64,000 nucleotides of DNA from Elymus sibiricus (taxonomy: Eukaryota > Streptophyta > Magnoliopsida > Poales > Poaceae): NCBI GenBank assembly GCA_039707655.1, contig CM077673.1:268812288-268876287 (forward strand). The letters are read 5' to 3'. How positions within the stretch are numbered: position 1 is the stretch's first letter; each line of letters begins with the position of its first letter. Position numbers and translations under genes: made by a program. The notes below the pieces were generated by a model, which searched no databases, was not told the origin of the DNA, and saw only the letters and a list, made by a program, of their open reading frames with translations. Below are positions 21,470-34,279 of this stretch, piece after piece.

Positions 21470-23142
21470 ACGAGTACCCGGGGATGGACCATCGCGGCCC
21501 TCGGGCACGGGCCCCCGAGGCGCCCGCACGACCAAGCACAGCGCCAGGCTGGCGTAAACCAACCCCGCGCCCACCAAGGCTTCGGCCGAGAGTTGAGGCC
21601 GCCTTCCGGACGGGCACCACCTTTGCCCCGACGTTCGCCTTCTTCTTCCTCTCCTCGCCGCCGTCGAAATACCTGCGCTGGCGGGAGGGTCGGCTCGAGC
21701 AAACCAGTCACAGACACGTGGCGCGGGAATGGATTGAGGTACTTACTCGTCCCCGACGGCCCACTTCCTCTTCTTCGTGGTGGCGGGTGGCGCGCCCTCG
21801 CCACCCCCTCGCGCCCTCTCGATGCCGCCTAGAGGGTTCTCGGTGGGGCCCTCGGTGGGCCCGGCCTGGCTTCCCCCCTCCTTGGGAGCCAGGGAGGCCT
21901 CTCGAGGGGGTGCGGCCGCAGCTGGGATCGGCATCGCGCCTTCGACGTGAGCTCCTGTCGACGGCGCAGGAGTGGCAGCGGGGTCAGACCACGCTCCATC
22001 TTCCGTTGTTGTGGGCCTAGGGGGAGTCGCTTGGCACTGCTCGACCGCGGCGGCGGCGTCATCCCCGAGGCCGCGCTAGGACATGTGGAGACTGGGCGAC
22101 GGCACCCGGCGGACATCCCCCTCAACTTCCGTCACCTCCGAGTCCCCGTCGTCGTCGCCCTCGCCGGAGGAAATCACTACAATGGAGGGATTCCCGCACG
22201 GCCCAACGAGTCCCCACTCGTCGAAGGCGGGCATCTCCGCGACCAGCTCCTCCATGTCGGCACAGCCGTACAGCGACGGCGCTGCCTCCGGGAGACCCTT
22301 GGGGTTGAAGCCGAGTAGGGCCCCTAAGGCCCCATCCAACTCGTCATGCGCCAGGCCGCTGACGTGCAGCCTCGTCGGGTCCCTCGAGCCGGCGAACTCC
22401 CACAAGGGCTGCGAGCGCGCCTGGAGCGGCGCGATACGCTGTCCCAAAATTTCTTAATCACCATCGCCCCCTTCAGAGAGGCATCCCCGTGTGCGGCGAT
22501 GCGCTCCAGGACGGTATCCGCCCTCGGGTCGGTGAGCTTCTCGTGGCACCACCCGGGAATCTGCGCGGGTTGGCCCGTGGGGGCCGTCAGGAGCGGGCTG
22601 ACCCGGCGCGCGTTCATGAAGACCCAACGCTGTCGGTAGCCCTCCACCTTCTTCCTGATCTTTAGATGGATGCTCGCGCCCGTGACATCTACAAAGGAGA
22701 TGCACGCGGAGCGTTTGTCCGGGGCGGTGTACCGCAGGCTGAAGAAGTTGCGAAAGAGCGCCACCGAGGTCCCCACGCCCACGAAAGCCTCACAGTAGAA
22801 GGCGAAGATGGCCAGGAGGAGGATGGAGTTGGGTTGAAGGTGCAAGGCATGGATCTGGTAATGGGAGAGGATGGCATAGAAGAACTTGGAGAACGGCGGG
22901 ACCAGCCCGGCGTAGATGTTGTGGTAGAAGCAGGGGTAGGCGAACTTCGGCAGGCCGCTCGGCGCTGCCGAGCCGGGCCAAATTTCGGTCGCATGCCCCT
23001 CGTTAAGCCTGCCGGCCATCAGCGGGAGCATCGGGCCCAAGTCCTCCTCGTCAGAGATGGTGGAGGGCAAGAGTGCCGGCCCGATGGCGGCAGGGCTTGC
23101 GACGGAGGTCGTGGCCTTCCCCTTCTTGCCAACGGGTGTCAT
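21470..23142 (-). pseudogene. antisense accessory gene, copy F3, 3' truncated
   Basis: The ATG at 23142-23140 starts MTPVGKKGKATTSVASP. Exon 1 extends to 21747, the intron is 21746-21673 with intact GTAAGT and GCAG borders, and exon 2 begins YFDGGEERKKKANVG. The coiled-coil and C-terminal parts are missing; sequence leaves the gene near 21470. A one-base deletion near 22440 shifts the frame within the Transposase_28-like region. Upstream, the frame is open to the leader as in F1 and F2. Confidence 0.75.
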
Positions 23143-23427
23143 CTGAGTGCTGGGGCCGCAGGGAGAGCAAAGGAAGTACCTCGCAAGAGGTTGGATCTGT
23201 AGCGGTTCCGCGTAGAGGAGGAAGGTGCAGGGAGACGGATGCAATACAAAGAATGGCAATGATGGCCCCGAGCCGCGCGCAGGCTTTATGTTAACTTGCG
23301 CGGTCACCAAAGGCCTCGTAGAAGGTGGGGCGCCCCGCACCCCAAGGCACTCGTGTGTCGCGCCCGTCCCGCAGGCGATTAGGGCCCACGTTGCGTCGCC
23401 CCCACCAACGGGCGGAATCGTGCACAT

Positions 23428-24285
23428 CGCGGGCCCTGGGGCTACAATCGGGACTTTGGGACTGGGGGTACCCAGGCCCGTCTGCCTGCGGCCCGGGACG
23501 CGGCACTGGCCTTAAGTGCCGACTGGCCCACTGACGATCTTCATGAGGAAAGCCCTCGCGAGAGCCAGCGTCTCGCGAGATATACGACACCGCGTCATCA
23601 AGGACCTCTCGAGGCCCCTTTACGGAGCCACCTCCTGAAGCCCTTGCGGGGTGGATCTGTCAGGTCGACCCGGCGGGGTCACGTGGGCATGTCCCCTTCA
23701 CGTGGCTGACGCGGCCCGCACAGGACGGCCCCCAGGGTCGTACCAGCTGGCGCGGACAGAGAGAGAGTTTCCTCTTTGATGATAGAGGAGCAACGCCAGC
23801 TCACGGGCTCCCAAAGCAATCCCCAAAGGTTTCCTTTCTCGTGCAAGAGGACCAAGACCGGGGGCTCGGTAGGACGGATGTCACCCCCGAGCCCACAAGC
23901 ACGTCACGGCGAGGAGCTTTGGCAGGCGAAGACCACTTTTGTCAGGATAGGCTGCAGTCCTATCCCCCTTCAAACTGGCCGTTGTGGCAACCCTTCCCGC
24001 CTTATGTTTTCGGGGGAAGAGGACCAGGGCCGATATAAGAGTAGGAACCAGCCACCGTAGAGGGAATCGAACCCTGGGCAAGAAAGAACACACCTTGTAC
24101 TCATCCCCTTCCTCAAGCAATCCAGACAAGCAGGAGTTGGGTCTTACACCGCGAGGTGGCCCGAACCTGGGTAAACAGTGTATCCTTTGTTCGTCTTCCT
24201 TAGATCGAGCCGCCGGAGAGTCGCCGTGAGGTTGTGAGGCAGAGTAGGGCAGCCGAGCGAGCGCACCCCAGTGTTCGAACCTTAA
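23428..24285 (+). repeat. polypurine tract and 3' LTR of F3 (end truncated)
   Basis: GCGGGCCCTGGGGCTAC (23430-23444 region) precedes the LTR, whose first bases are mutated (CAATCGGGAC instead of TGTCGGGCC). A TATA-like ATATAAG lies at 24034 on the plus strand. The LTR stops at 24285 about 30-36 bp before its normal end, where a second LTR in the opposite orientation starts. Confidence 0.8.
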
Positions 24286-24947
24286 TGTCAGAATCGGGGC
24301 TCCGGGGACCCAAGAAGATTTGAACACTCGGGTGCGCTCGCTCTCCTGCCCTACTCTGCCTCGCAACGTCACGGCGACTCTCCGGCGGCTCGAGCTAAGG
24401 AAGACTAACAAAAGGCACACAGTTTACCCAGGTTCGGGCCACCTCGCGGTGTAAGACCCTACTCCTGCTTGTCTGGTTCTTGGTTGAGGATAACGATGAG
24501 TACAAGGTGTGTTCTTTCTTGCCCTCGGTTCTCCTTGCCTATGATGGCTGGTTCCTACTCTTATATTGTCCCTGGTCCCCTTCCCCCGAAATCACAAGGC
24601 GAGAAGGGTTGCCACAGCGGCCAGTTTGAAGGGGGACAAGACTGCAGCCTATCGTGACAAAAGTGGTCTTCTCCTGCCAAAGATCTTCGTCGTGACATGC
24701 TTGTGGGCTCGGGGGTGACATCCGTCCTGCCGAGCCCCCGGTCTTGGTCCTCTTGCATGAGAAAGAAAACCTTTGGGGATTGCTTTGGGAGCCCGCGAGC
24801 TGGTGTTGCTCCTCTATCACCAAAGGGGAAAACCTCTCCGTCCGCGCCAGCTGGTATGACCCTAGGGGCCGCTCTGTGCGGGCCGCGTTAACCACGTGAA
24901 GGAGCAGGGCTGCTTGACCCCGCCAGGCCGACCTCGACGGACCCGCC
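24286..24947 (-). repeat. LTR fragment in opposite orientation
   Basis: Begins at 24286 with TGTCAGAATCGGGGCTCC, the inner (U5) end of an LTR read on the minus strand. It matches 52567-53228. Its U3 part is cut off at 24947 by the long-LTR element. It forms an inverted repeat with 23650-24285. Confidence 0.85.
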
Positions 24948-27635
24948 TGTAATGCCCAAGATGCGATCCTATCCTTATTTTTGGCTCGAGGGCCTCGACA
25001 AGGATAGAAGCGCATCTCGTCATTTCGCAAGAATGGATATCATTACAAGTACATGTAAAGAAGAGATGAGTATATGGAATTGGCTTACACTCGCCACAAG
25101 CTACATCAGATCACATCAATACAACAACATATTCAGTCATCATACAGAAGAGCAGGGTCCGACTACGGACGAAAACAAACGATAGAATGACATCCATCCT
25201 TGCTATCCCAGGCTGCTGGCCTGGAACCCATCCTATGATCGATGAAGAAGAAGAAGAACACCAAATCAAACAAGCATCGCTCTCACGTCAAATCATCGCA
25301 TTACCTGTACCTGCAACTGTTGTTGTAGTAATCTGTGAGCCACAGGGACTCAGCAATCTCATTTCCAAGGGTATCAAGACTACTAAAGCTTAATGGGTGA
25401 GGTATGGTTAAGTGGTGAGGCTGCAGCAAGCACTAAGCATTTATTTGAGTGGCTAACTTACGAGTACAAGAATAAAGGGGGATGATCGTCGCATAAACGG
25501 ACGTGAACTAGTAACGACCTCTAAGAGATCCTGAACACCTACTTACGAAAAAACATAACCCCACCGTGTTCTCTCTCGGTTCAGAAATCACGAGAAGAGA
25601 CAGTCACGGTTACGCACACGGTTGGTGTATTTTATTTGAGTTTACTTCAAGTTTGCTATGACCGGGTGTTAAACAAAGTTTCCAAGTTGCCACGTAACCG
25701 CGGGCATGGCTTTCTGAAAGATTTAACCCTGCAGGGGTGCTCCAACTCATCCATCACAAACTAACCACACGCCGCGTTGGAATTCCTCAACCGCGTGATA
25801 ACCCGTAGTATTTGCGGAATCCCGATGGAAAATCTCAACTTCGAGATAGCCCGAAGTGTCGTCGAAATCCCACGCACAAGACGTTCGAGAAAGGTAAAAC
25901 AAATCCAGCAAGGCCGCCCGACGTGCCGACAATCCCGATAGGAGCCGCGTATCTCGTTCTCAGGGCACAACCGGATGAGCACAGCATACAGTGGCCTGAT
26001 AGACATCTCCCGAGTTGCCCCGGGTTGGCCCCGCACACGACTCTGTTTTAGACCAGCACCAGTAGCACTGCCCCCCCTGTATTATGTTGGATAACAAACC
26101 TTGGGTAGCGCTAACTCCCTATGCGTTAAGTTAATTATTAGAATTATTATGTTGGGCAAATGTAGTACCAAAGCTGGGCCTTGCCAGACAAGTTTTATCC
26201 TAAAACGAAAATCAAGCGGGTCCCCATAACAATCCCGAGCATGTTAGGAGCGCTCAATATGGAACATAACATCGGTTCACAAGTAACTAGGGCGGCAAGA
26301 GTGGAACAAAACACCGAGCAAAAGGCCAAGCCTTCCACCCTTTACCAAGTATATATGTGCATTAAATTAAATAGCAATAATATTGTAATATAACAAAAGT
26401 ATATCCATGTTGGCACATGGAAACATTTGCACTTGCAACTAGCAACGCTATAAGAAGGGCTGAGCAAGCGGTAACATAGCCAAACAAGGTTTGCTGGGAT
26501 GTGGAGGGGTTAGAGGCTTATCATGGCATTTTGGAAGGCTTGACACACAAGTGGTAGGTAGCGAGATAAGCGATAGAAACGAGACATCTAGCATGGCAAT
26601 GATAGTAAAGGTATCCAGGGAAATGATCATCTTGCCTGAGATCCTGCTTGGAAGAAGATCGAATCCGTGAAGCAGACGAACGGGCGTAGTCGAACGAATC
26701 CTCACACTCCAAAACGGGAACTAACGAGAAGCAAAACCAGAAAAGAAACAAGCGACAAGGTAAACATACAAGGCCATGCATTTATGCTTCAATCAAATGC
26801 ACGAATGTCATTTTAAATTTTGATAACGTAGCAACAAAATATAGCAAGTTTAAATGAAGCCTTGGTCCACTAGTGGAGTGAATCAAGTAGTACTTCATGT
26901 GCATTTAGGTGAATTATATAATCTGGTCAGAACATGAACATGGTGAGGATATGATGCATGACATGGCAATTTTCATGTTCTACGCTCAATTCTACCACAA
27001 ATGCATATGAAGAACGTTATGATCGGAGTCACGGTTCTACCGGAGCGAAAGAAATGATTACGGGATGGAAAACATGGTAACCACGAAGGAGAATAGGACA
27101 TGGGCAAAATCTTAGTAACCCAAGTATGCCACTGGAAGGGATAGGAAGAATAGTGCCAAATGCATATAAAATTTATAAGATTTGGAGCTACGATGCAAAA
27201 GTTGTGATCGGTACAAGAAAAGAGGTGTTTGCACAAATCTGAGACAACCATAAGGTTGGCTTGCTCAAACCTGAGAACAAAACATCCCACTAGAAAGTAC
27301 ACAAAATTCTGATGAGAATACACATCAAGATCATGCCAAAGTGTTTTATAAACCTCAAACTATGATCATGCAAAGTTCCAAGTTAAATCTGCCATTAACT
27401 TGATCATGTCCTCATTAATGCAAGATAACAGCACGTTAATGGTTTTTAACATGGCAAAAGGTCACATAACCTGAAAGTAGACGTAAAACTGAGCAACATT
27501 CATATATAACTTATTTTTACCCGATGCACGGTTCATTCTATATGGATTTTACAAGATGCATCATTATGCTGAAATTTGCACAGTTCTTTGACAAAAAGAA
27601 AAAAAAAAACGCAGGGAGGCAAAATATGTTGAGCC

Positions 27636-27853
27636 AGGGATTTGAACTCTAGTCTCCTAGGTGGAAACGACATTGGCTATCAGAAGGGCATGAACTGGAT
27701 TGTGGTCAAACAGTAAACCTGCTCTAACTGAATCAACAGGGAGAGCCAACCTAACCCAAAACAGAACAAAAGGGCAAAATGGGGGCGACGGGGATTTGAA
27801 CCCCTGACCCCTTGGGTGTGAGCCAGCGTGACTAACACTAGGCTACTTCAGGT
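27636..27853 (-). other. two tRNA-like motifs in the D LTR
   Basis: On the minus strand, 27853-27781 has an A-box-like TAGCCTAGTGTTAG, a CAC-containing anticodon-like loop, a perfect GGGGTTCAAATCCCC T-arm (27804-27790 region) and CGTCGCCCCC as a 3' acceptor strand. The matching 5' acceptor strand is absent, so it is not a functional tRNA. A second GAGTTCAAATCC motif lies near 27655. A T run of about 13 follows on the minus strand (27611-27599), as at pol III terminators. Confidence 0.5.
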
Positions 27854-28791
27854 ATTTCTGAAAACAGAACACAATAACTTGACTAATTAGCATACAAACC
27901 AGAACGGATCTAGCAAGAAAAAGAAGCCTTTTCGCCATGGCACTCGCGAACAGGAAGGAGAGCAGCGGGACCTTGACTAGGCGTGAGGCGGCAGGGCCCG
28001 AGGACGGACTTGGCGCGGGTCAGAGCGAGGCCTACATCAGCGGCAGTAGGCATCGATGGCCATGGTGGCTCCCTGTTGCTGCAGGACAGAGAGAGAGAGC
28101 CGTGTTACAGGGAGAGAGGGAAAACAGGGAGGAAAGAGGAGGAGAGGGGCAAGGGGGACCTGCTCCGGTGGGGCATTGGCGCGAGGAGGCGAGCTGCAGC
28201 GGCTTGGCCTGCCCCGGGCATGAGCGGGAGCGCACGGCGCCATGGCTGCTTCAAATCCTTGCGAACAGAGAACGAGAGAGATAAGATACCGAAGGGGGGA
28301 GAGAAGGAAAACAGGGGAAGGGCACCACAATGCATGGACCTTGCTGCTACTGATGGCTTGGTCGTCGGCTCGGGCAGAAGAGCTCGCCCGGCTCGCGCGA
28401 GGGTTGCAGGAACGGGGCAGCTCGGTCTCGGGAGCCAGAGGAGGCGCACATAGAGGAACTCCTTGGTGTTGGTTTGCACGCCACCGAAATCAAAGAGGAG
28501 AAGGTGTCGCCGGCTCGCTGGTTGGGTGGCTGAGGACTTCAAGGTGGGTGGCGGCTGGATCGGGTGGGATCCCGAGGAAGAAGAGTTGCGACGGGGATGG
28601 GACATCCTTCCTAAAAATTTGGGTTGTCTACTACTTATAGTAGAAAGACAAATAGGAGGGTTTTTAGGGATAGCTCGGACCCTCCGATTAGATCGGACGA
28701 TCGAGAAAAATAAGGCTAGGGGAGGTCCAGTTGAAAAACCGATGATGGTTTGGGAAAGCTATCGGGTGCACGCGACGGGTCTGTGCACTGT

Positions 28792-30426
28792 TGATACGTC
28801 TCCAACGTATCTATAATTTATGAAGTATTCATGCCATGTTTTCAATAATTTTATATGATTTTGGTATGATTTTATTAGAACTAACCCGGACTGACGCTGT
28901 TTTCAGTAGAGCTACCGTGGTCTTGTTTTTATGCAGAAATAAAAGTTCTCAGAATGGGCTGAAAATTTACGGAGAATATTTTTGGAAAATATAAAAAATA
29001 CTGGAGCAAAAAGATACCGGAGAGGAGTCCCGAGGAGGCCACAAGCCTAGGGGGGCGCCCCCCCTAGGGCGCACCCCCCTGGCTTGTGGGTCCCTCGAGC
29101 ACCCCCCTGACGTGATTCCAACGCCATGTACTCCTATAAATCGAGAAACCCACAAAAAGAAACCTAGATCGGGAGTTCCGTCGCCGCAAGCCTCTGTAGC
29201 CACGAAAAACCAATCGGGAGCCCGTTCCGGCACCCTGCCGGAGGGGGAAACCATCACCGGAGGCCATCTTCATCATCCCGGCGGTCTCCATGACGAGGAG
29301 GGAGTAGTTCACCCTCGGGACTGAGGGTATGTACCAGTAGCTATGTGTTTGATCTCTCTCTCTCGTGTTCTTGAGATGATACGATCTTGATGTACCACGA
29401 GCTTTATTAATATAGATGAATCATATGCAGTTTTCCCCTCTCTATCTTCTTGTGATGAATTAAGTTTTCCCTTTGAAGTTTTCTTATCGGATTGAGTCTT
29501 TAAAGGATTTGAGAACACTTGATGTATGTCTTGCGATGGGATATCCGTGGTGACAATAGGATGTTCTATTGATCCACTTGATGTATGTTTTGGTGATCAA
29601 CTTGCGGGTTCCGTGACCTTGGGAATCCATGCATAGGGGTTGGCACACATTTTCGTCTTGACTCTCCGGTAGAAACTTTGGGGCACTCTTTGAAGTTCTT
29701 TGTGTTGGATTAAACATTATGAATCTGAAATTGTGTGATGCATATCGTATAATCAAGCCCATGGGTACTCATGGTGACATTGGAGTATCTAGGTGACAGT
29801 AGGGTTTTGATTGATGTGTATCTTAAGGTGTTATTTTAGTACGAACTCTAGAGCTGTTCGTGACACTTATAGGGATAGCTCATAATATTGATCGGAAAAG
29901 ATAACTTTGAGGTGGTTTCGTACCCTACAATGATTTCTTCGTTTGTTCTCCGCTATTTGTGACTTTGGAGTGAACTCTTTGTCGCACGTGAGGGATTTAC
30001 ATATGATTCAACTATGTTAGTATTGTTGAGAGAACTTGCACTAGTGAAAGTATGAACCCTAGGCCTTGTTTCCAAGCATTGCAACACCGTTTTTGCTCAC
30101 TTTTGTTACTTGCTACCTTGCTGTTTTTATATTTTCAGATTATAAAAACCTATATCTACCATCCATATTACACTTGTATCACCATCTCTTCGCCGAACTA
30201 GTGCACCTATACAATTTACCATTGTATTGGTTGTGTTGGGGACACAAGAGACTCTTTGTTATTTGGTTGCAGGGTTGTTTGAGAGAGACCATCTTCATCC
30301 TACGCCTCCCACGGATTGATAAACCTTAGGTCATCCACTTGAGGAAAATTTGCTACTGTCCTACAAAACTCTGTGCTTGGAGGCCCAACACGAGTCTACA
30401 AGAAGAAGGTTGCGTAGTAGACATCA
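28792..30426 (+). repeat. 5' LTR of element A (1635 bp)
   Basis: TGATACGTCTCC...GACATCA. A TATA-like CCTATAAATCGAG lies near 29131. Relative to the 3' LTR it carries an extra ~12 bp near 28860 and ~19 bp near 29785 (TGGAGTATCTAGGTGACAG). Confidence 0.95.
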
Positions 30427-30436
30427 AGCTCTTTTC

Positions 30437-30454
30437 TGGCGCCGTTGCCGGGGA
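30437..30454 (+). other. primer binding site, tRNA-Asp type
   Basis: TGGCGCCGTTGCCGGGGA, 10 bp after the LTR, is complementary to the 3' end of plant tRNA-Asp as I remember it. Known for Athila-like grass elements. Confidence 0.85.
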
Positions 30455-30573
30455 GGTGAGTGCTTGAAGGTATATCTTTAGATATTGCAATTAAATCTTT
30501 TAGTTTCTTGTTTTTCACTAGTTTGGTTTTATAAAAGAAAACTACAAAAAAATGGAGTTTAGGTTGCATCAAA

Positions 30574-31338
30574 TTGGTTCGTCTTTTTAATGTCTTTCGT
30601 GAAAATGATGGTTTGAAAAATTGTGCTCAATTGGTAGAGGAAGAATTTATGAAAATACTTAATGAGAATTCCTTGAATGATGAGCATGATTGCGATATTG
30701 CTAGTATGAATTCTCTGAATATCCATGATACTAATGATATGCAAAACCACAAGCTTGGGGATGCTATGTTTGATGAAGATGATATTTTTAGTCTCCCAAG
30801 TTTTGATGAGCAAATTTGTTATGATAATGACATGCCTACTATCTATGATGATTATGATGATGACATGTATGCTATAAAGAGTGATAGTAACTATGAAACT
30901 TGTCATCATGATTTTAATATTCAAAGTTGTTATGTCAATCAAGTATCTCATGATAGTTATTTTGTTGAGTTTGCTCCCACTATTATGAATGAGAAGAAAA
31001 TTGCTTTTGTGGAGAGTGAAAAAATTTCTATGCTTGTGGATCATGAAGATAATGCTTTATGTGATAGTTATGTTGTGAAATTCCTTCATGATGCTACTGA
31101 AAATTATTATGAGGGAGGAACATATGCTTGTAGGAATTACAATAATATCAAGTTTCCTCCCTATGTGTTCAAAGTTTTGAAGTTATGCTTCTTTTGCCTT
31201 CCTATGCTAGTTGATTCTTGCTCCCATAAATTGTTTTTTCACAAAATCCCTATGCATAGGAAGTGGGTTAGGCTTAAATGTGCTAGTCATATGCTTCATG
31301 ATGCTCTCTTTGTGTTTCAATTCTTATCTTTTTTGTGA
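30574..31338 (+). pseudogene. unknown acidic protein of element A
   Basis: A 254-codon frame begins near NVFRENDGLKN. It is rich in Asp, Asn and Tyr (YDDYDDDMYAI) and ends with a Cys/His-rich hydrophobic part (CFFCLPMLVDSCSHKLFFHK). The original ATG at 30551 is separated from this frame by a stop, so the start is probably frameshifted. Proteins of this kind are common in non-autonomous Sabrina-like elements; I know no function. It is not gag or protease by any motif I can see. Confidence 0.55.
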
Positions 31339-34279
31339 GCATCGTTGAAATCATCATGCCTAGCTAAAAAGGCATTAAAGAAAAGCGCATGTTGGCAGAC
31401 AACCCAATATTTATACCTACTGTTTTTGTGTGTCCACATGATTAAGCTACTGTATAATCATGTTTTATAGCTTTTTTTTCAATAAAGTGTCAAGTAAAGC
31501 CTTTGGGATAGTGTGGATGATAGTTGACTTGATTCTGTGCAAAAACATAAACTTTTGCTCTTAGTCCAGGAATTTTGTAAATTCACTGGAACGTGATTTT
31601 GATCTGAATTTTTTACACATGATTGATATACAAATTCCCTAGATTGTCCTAACTTTTAAGAATTTTTAGAGACAGGGAAATATGGCTACGCTACAGATCT
31701 TCACAGACTGTTCTGTTTTTGACAGATTCTGTTTTGCATGCATAGTTTACTTGTTTTAGTGTTTCTATAGCTTATATTGAGTGATATAAATTATGGGAAT
31801 GATAGAATACAGTAGGTATCATGTGGGAACAATTATGAATCTTGTCTTGACAGTACCTAAGTGAATTATCTTTGTTTATTATACTAACCCATCTCACGAA
31901 GTTCCGTTAAGTTTTGTGTGATAGAAGTTTTCAAGTTTTGGGTGAGACACCGATATGAGGAGAATAAGGAGTGACAAGGTCCTAAGCTTGCGGATGCCCA
32001 AGGCACCCCCAAGGTAATATCCAAGGAAGACTCATGCGCCTAAGCTTGGGGAAGCCCCGGAAGGCATCCCCTTTTTCGTCTTCAACACTATCGGTATAAC
32101 TTACTTGGAGCTATATTTTTATTCGTCACATAATATGAGTTTTGCTTGGAGCGTCATTTTATTTTGTTGTTCTCTGTTAGGTGTTATTTATAATCTTGTT
32201 TTTCAATAAAAAGTTCCAAGAATTGCCTTAGGATGCTTGCATTGCATGTTTTGATGAGTGCTGTGTAAAAACAGAAACTTTGGCTGTAGTGTTTGAATTT
32301 TCATATTTTACTGGAACGTGGAAAGTTTCTGAAATTTTTGCACAGTGATGTCATATAAATTATTTAGCATGTCCTAAATTTTTATAATTTTTTGAGTTAC
32401 AGAAGTACACTGGTTTAATAGATTTCTACAGACTATTCTGTTTTGACAGATTGCTGTCATAGTTTCGTTATCTACTTATCCTATAGTTTCCATAGCCTAT
32501 ATTGGTAGATATAAATTGTGGAAATGATATTATACAGTACCTAATGTTTGAAAATTATTTGCTTGCTGTTTAATAAAATACTTAAGATCTGAAATTCTTA
32601 GATGAGAGAGTCTTCACATAGTTATTTAATTGTTGGCTACTCATTGATCTTCACTTATATCTTTTTGGAGTAGTTTGTCATTCACTCTCGTGCTTCACTT
32701 ATATCCTATCAGTAAATGGTTGAATGAATTGAATATCATAAATCTGAAATTAAATATGCTTCATATACTTATCCCATGGAGAGTAATGACTTCACACATA
32801 ATAAGTATAGGTGGTAAAATTTATTGAAAGTTAGCAAACACCGCATTGGTCACTTGAACAATTCATGAAAGAATATTGAAGGAAGAGAGATTCCACATAT
32901 AAATATACTATCTTGGACATCTTCTATGATTGTGATCTCATTAATTATTTTCAAACTTGAGCAAGTTAGTTGAAATTGGACAAGGAAGACAACTTAATGA
33001 GTTATGTTTGGGTATATTTGTATAGAAGTTATATTGTTATGGATCCTCCAACATGTGGTGCTTGCTTCCACCTCATACTATCCAAAACTTCCGCACCAAG
33101 TAGAAATACTACTTGTGCATCCAAACACCCTTAAACCCAAAGTTGTTCCATATGAGTCCACCATACCTACCTATATGCGATATTTACCTGCCGTTCCAAG
33201 TAAATTTGCATGTGCCAAAATCTAAACCTTCAAATAATATTCTGTTTTGTATGCCTGAATCACTCATATAGTGACTAGGGACTGTCAGTATCTTCCATGC
33301 TAGGTGGGTTATTCTCACGATATGTGTTGATTTACTATCATTCACGAGAAAGTGGCTGGTATTCGGGATGCCCAGTTCCATGCTCAAAAATCAAATCAAA
33401 ATATAATGAAACAAAACTCCCCCAAGATTGTTGTTTGTATGGACGGTACTCGTGGATTCGGCTCGCCGTGGAGTGTGATTGATTGGTGGAGGGGGGGTAA
33501 AAACTTTACCATTCTGTTTGGGAACCGCCTATAATGTATCTAGCATGGAAGATACCGAGATCTCTCGGTTGTTATGTTGACAATGAAAGCATACCCCTCA
33601 AAATTATTATTCATCTCTGTTTTAAAAGCTCGAGCTCTGGCACCTTTGCAAATCAATGTTTCCCTCTGCGAAGGGCCTATCTTTTACTTTCTAGTACTTA
33701 CCTTTATGCAAGAGACATGGTGATCTTCACCACTTCCTATATTTCGCCTTTTTCTCTTGGCAAGCGTCATGTGTTGGGGAATGATCTAGACATATATATC
33801 CACACAAATATATTTGATCATGAATTATTATTGTTGACAATTATCTATATGATAAATAAGTTGGGAGGCGAAACATTAAGCCCCTATCTTTCTCTGTGTT
33901 CGATGGATGCTATTTGTTCTAAAAATATGCTTTGAGTGTCAATAATCATGGAAGACTATATGATTGTTGAGTATGTGGAATTTGCTAAATCAAAGCTCTT
34001 ACATAGACCCTTCCTGAAAATAAGATGAATTGCAATTGTTCGATGACTAGGAATATGGTTTGTTAGTTTTCAAGAAACTTTCTGGTCTATACTTTAACAT
34101 GTGAATAGCTTGTTACTTGATCATGAGAAGTTTTATGAGATGAGCTACTGTTTATGGTTTATATTGATGCTAGAAAAAGTGATTACAATTATCATTGATC
34201 AAACTTGTGCACTTGCTAGCATTCACACTTCATAAATTATTTCTTTTATCATTTACCTACTCGAGGACGAGCAGGAATT
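31339..34279 (+). other. non-coding internal region of element A
   Basis: AT-rich. Two related blocks, 31430-31990 and 32180-32600, each contain a CTGGAACGTG stretch and a TTCTGTTTTGACAGATT-like stretch, so an internal duplication is likely. AAGCTTGGGGATGC-like motifs occur at 30750, 31984 and 32043. No convincing coding frame. Confidence 0.8.

Noticed and set aside
24286..24947. First reading of this LTR as plus-strand, because it starts TGTCAG
   Set aside because: TGTCR/YGACA ends are symmetrical. The minus-strand TATA box, the polypurine tract CGGGGGCTAC next to the other LTR end and the gag direction show that TGTCAGAATCGG is the inner end on the minus strand.
27781..27853. A functional tRNA-Val(CAC) gene
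   Set aside because: The 5' acceptor strand is missing and the anticodon stem does not pair, although the T arm is perfect.
27937..28640. Long overlapping open frames in the GC-rich part of the D LTR that could pass for a captured gene
   Set aside because: Frames overlap on both strands, lack any recognisable motif, and GC-rich DNA gives such frames by chance. The region lies inside an LTR.
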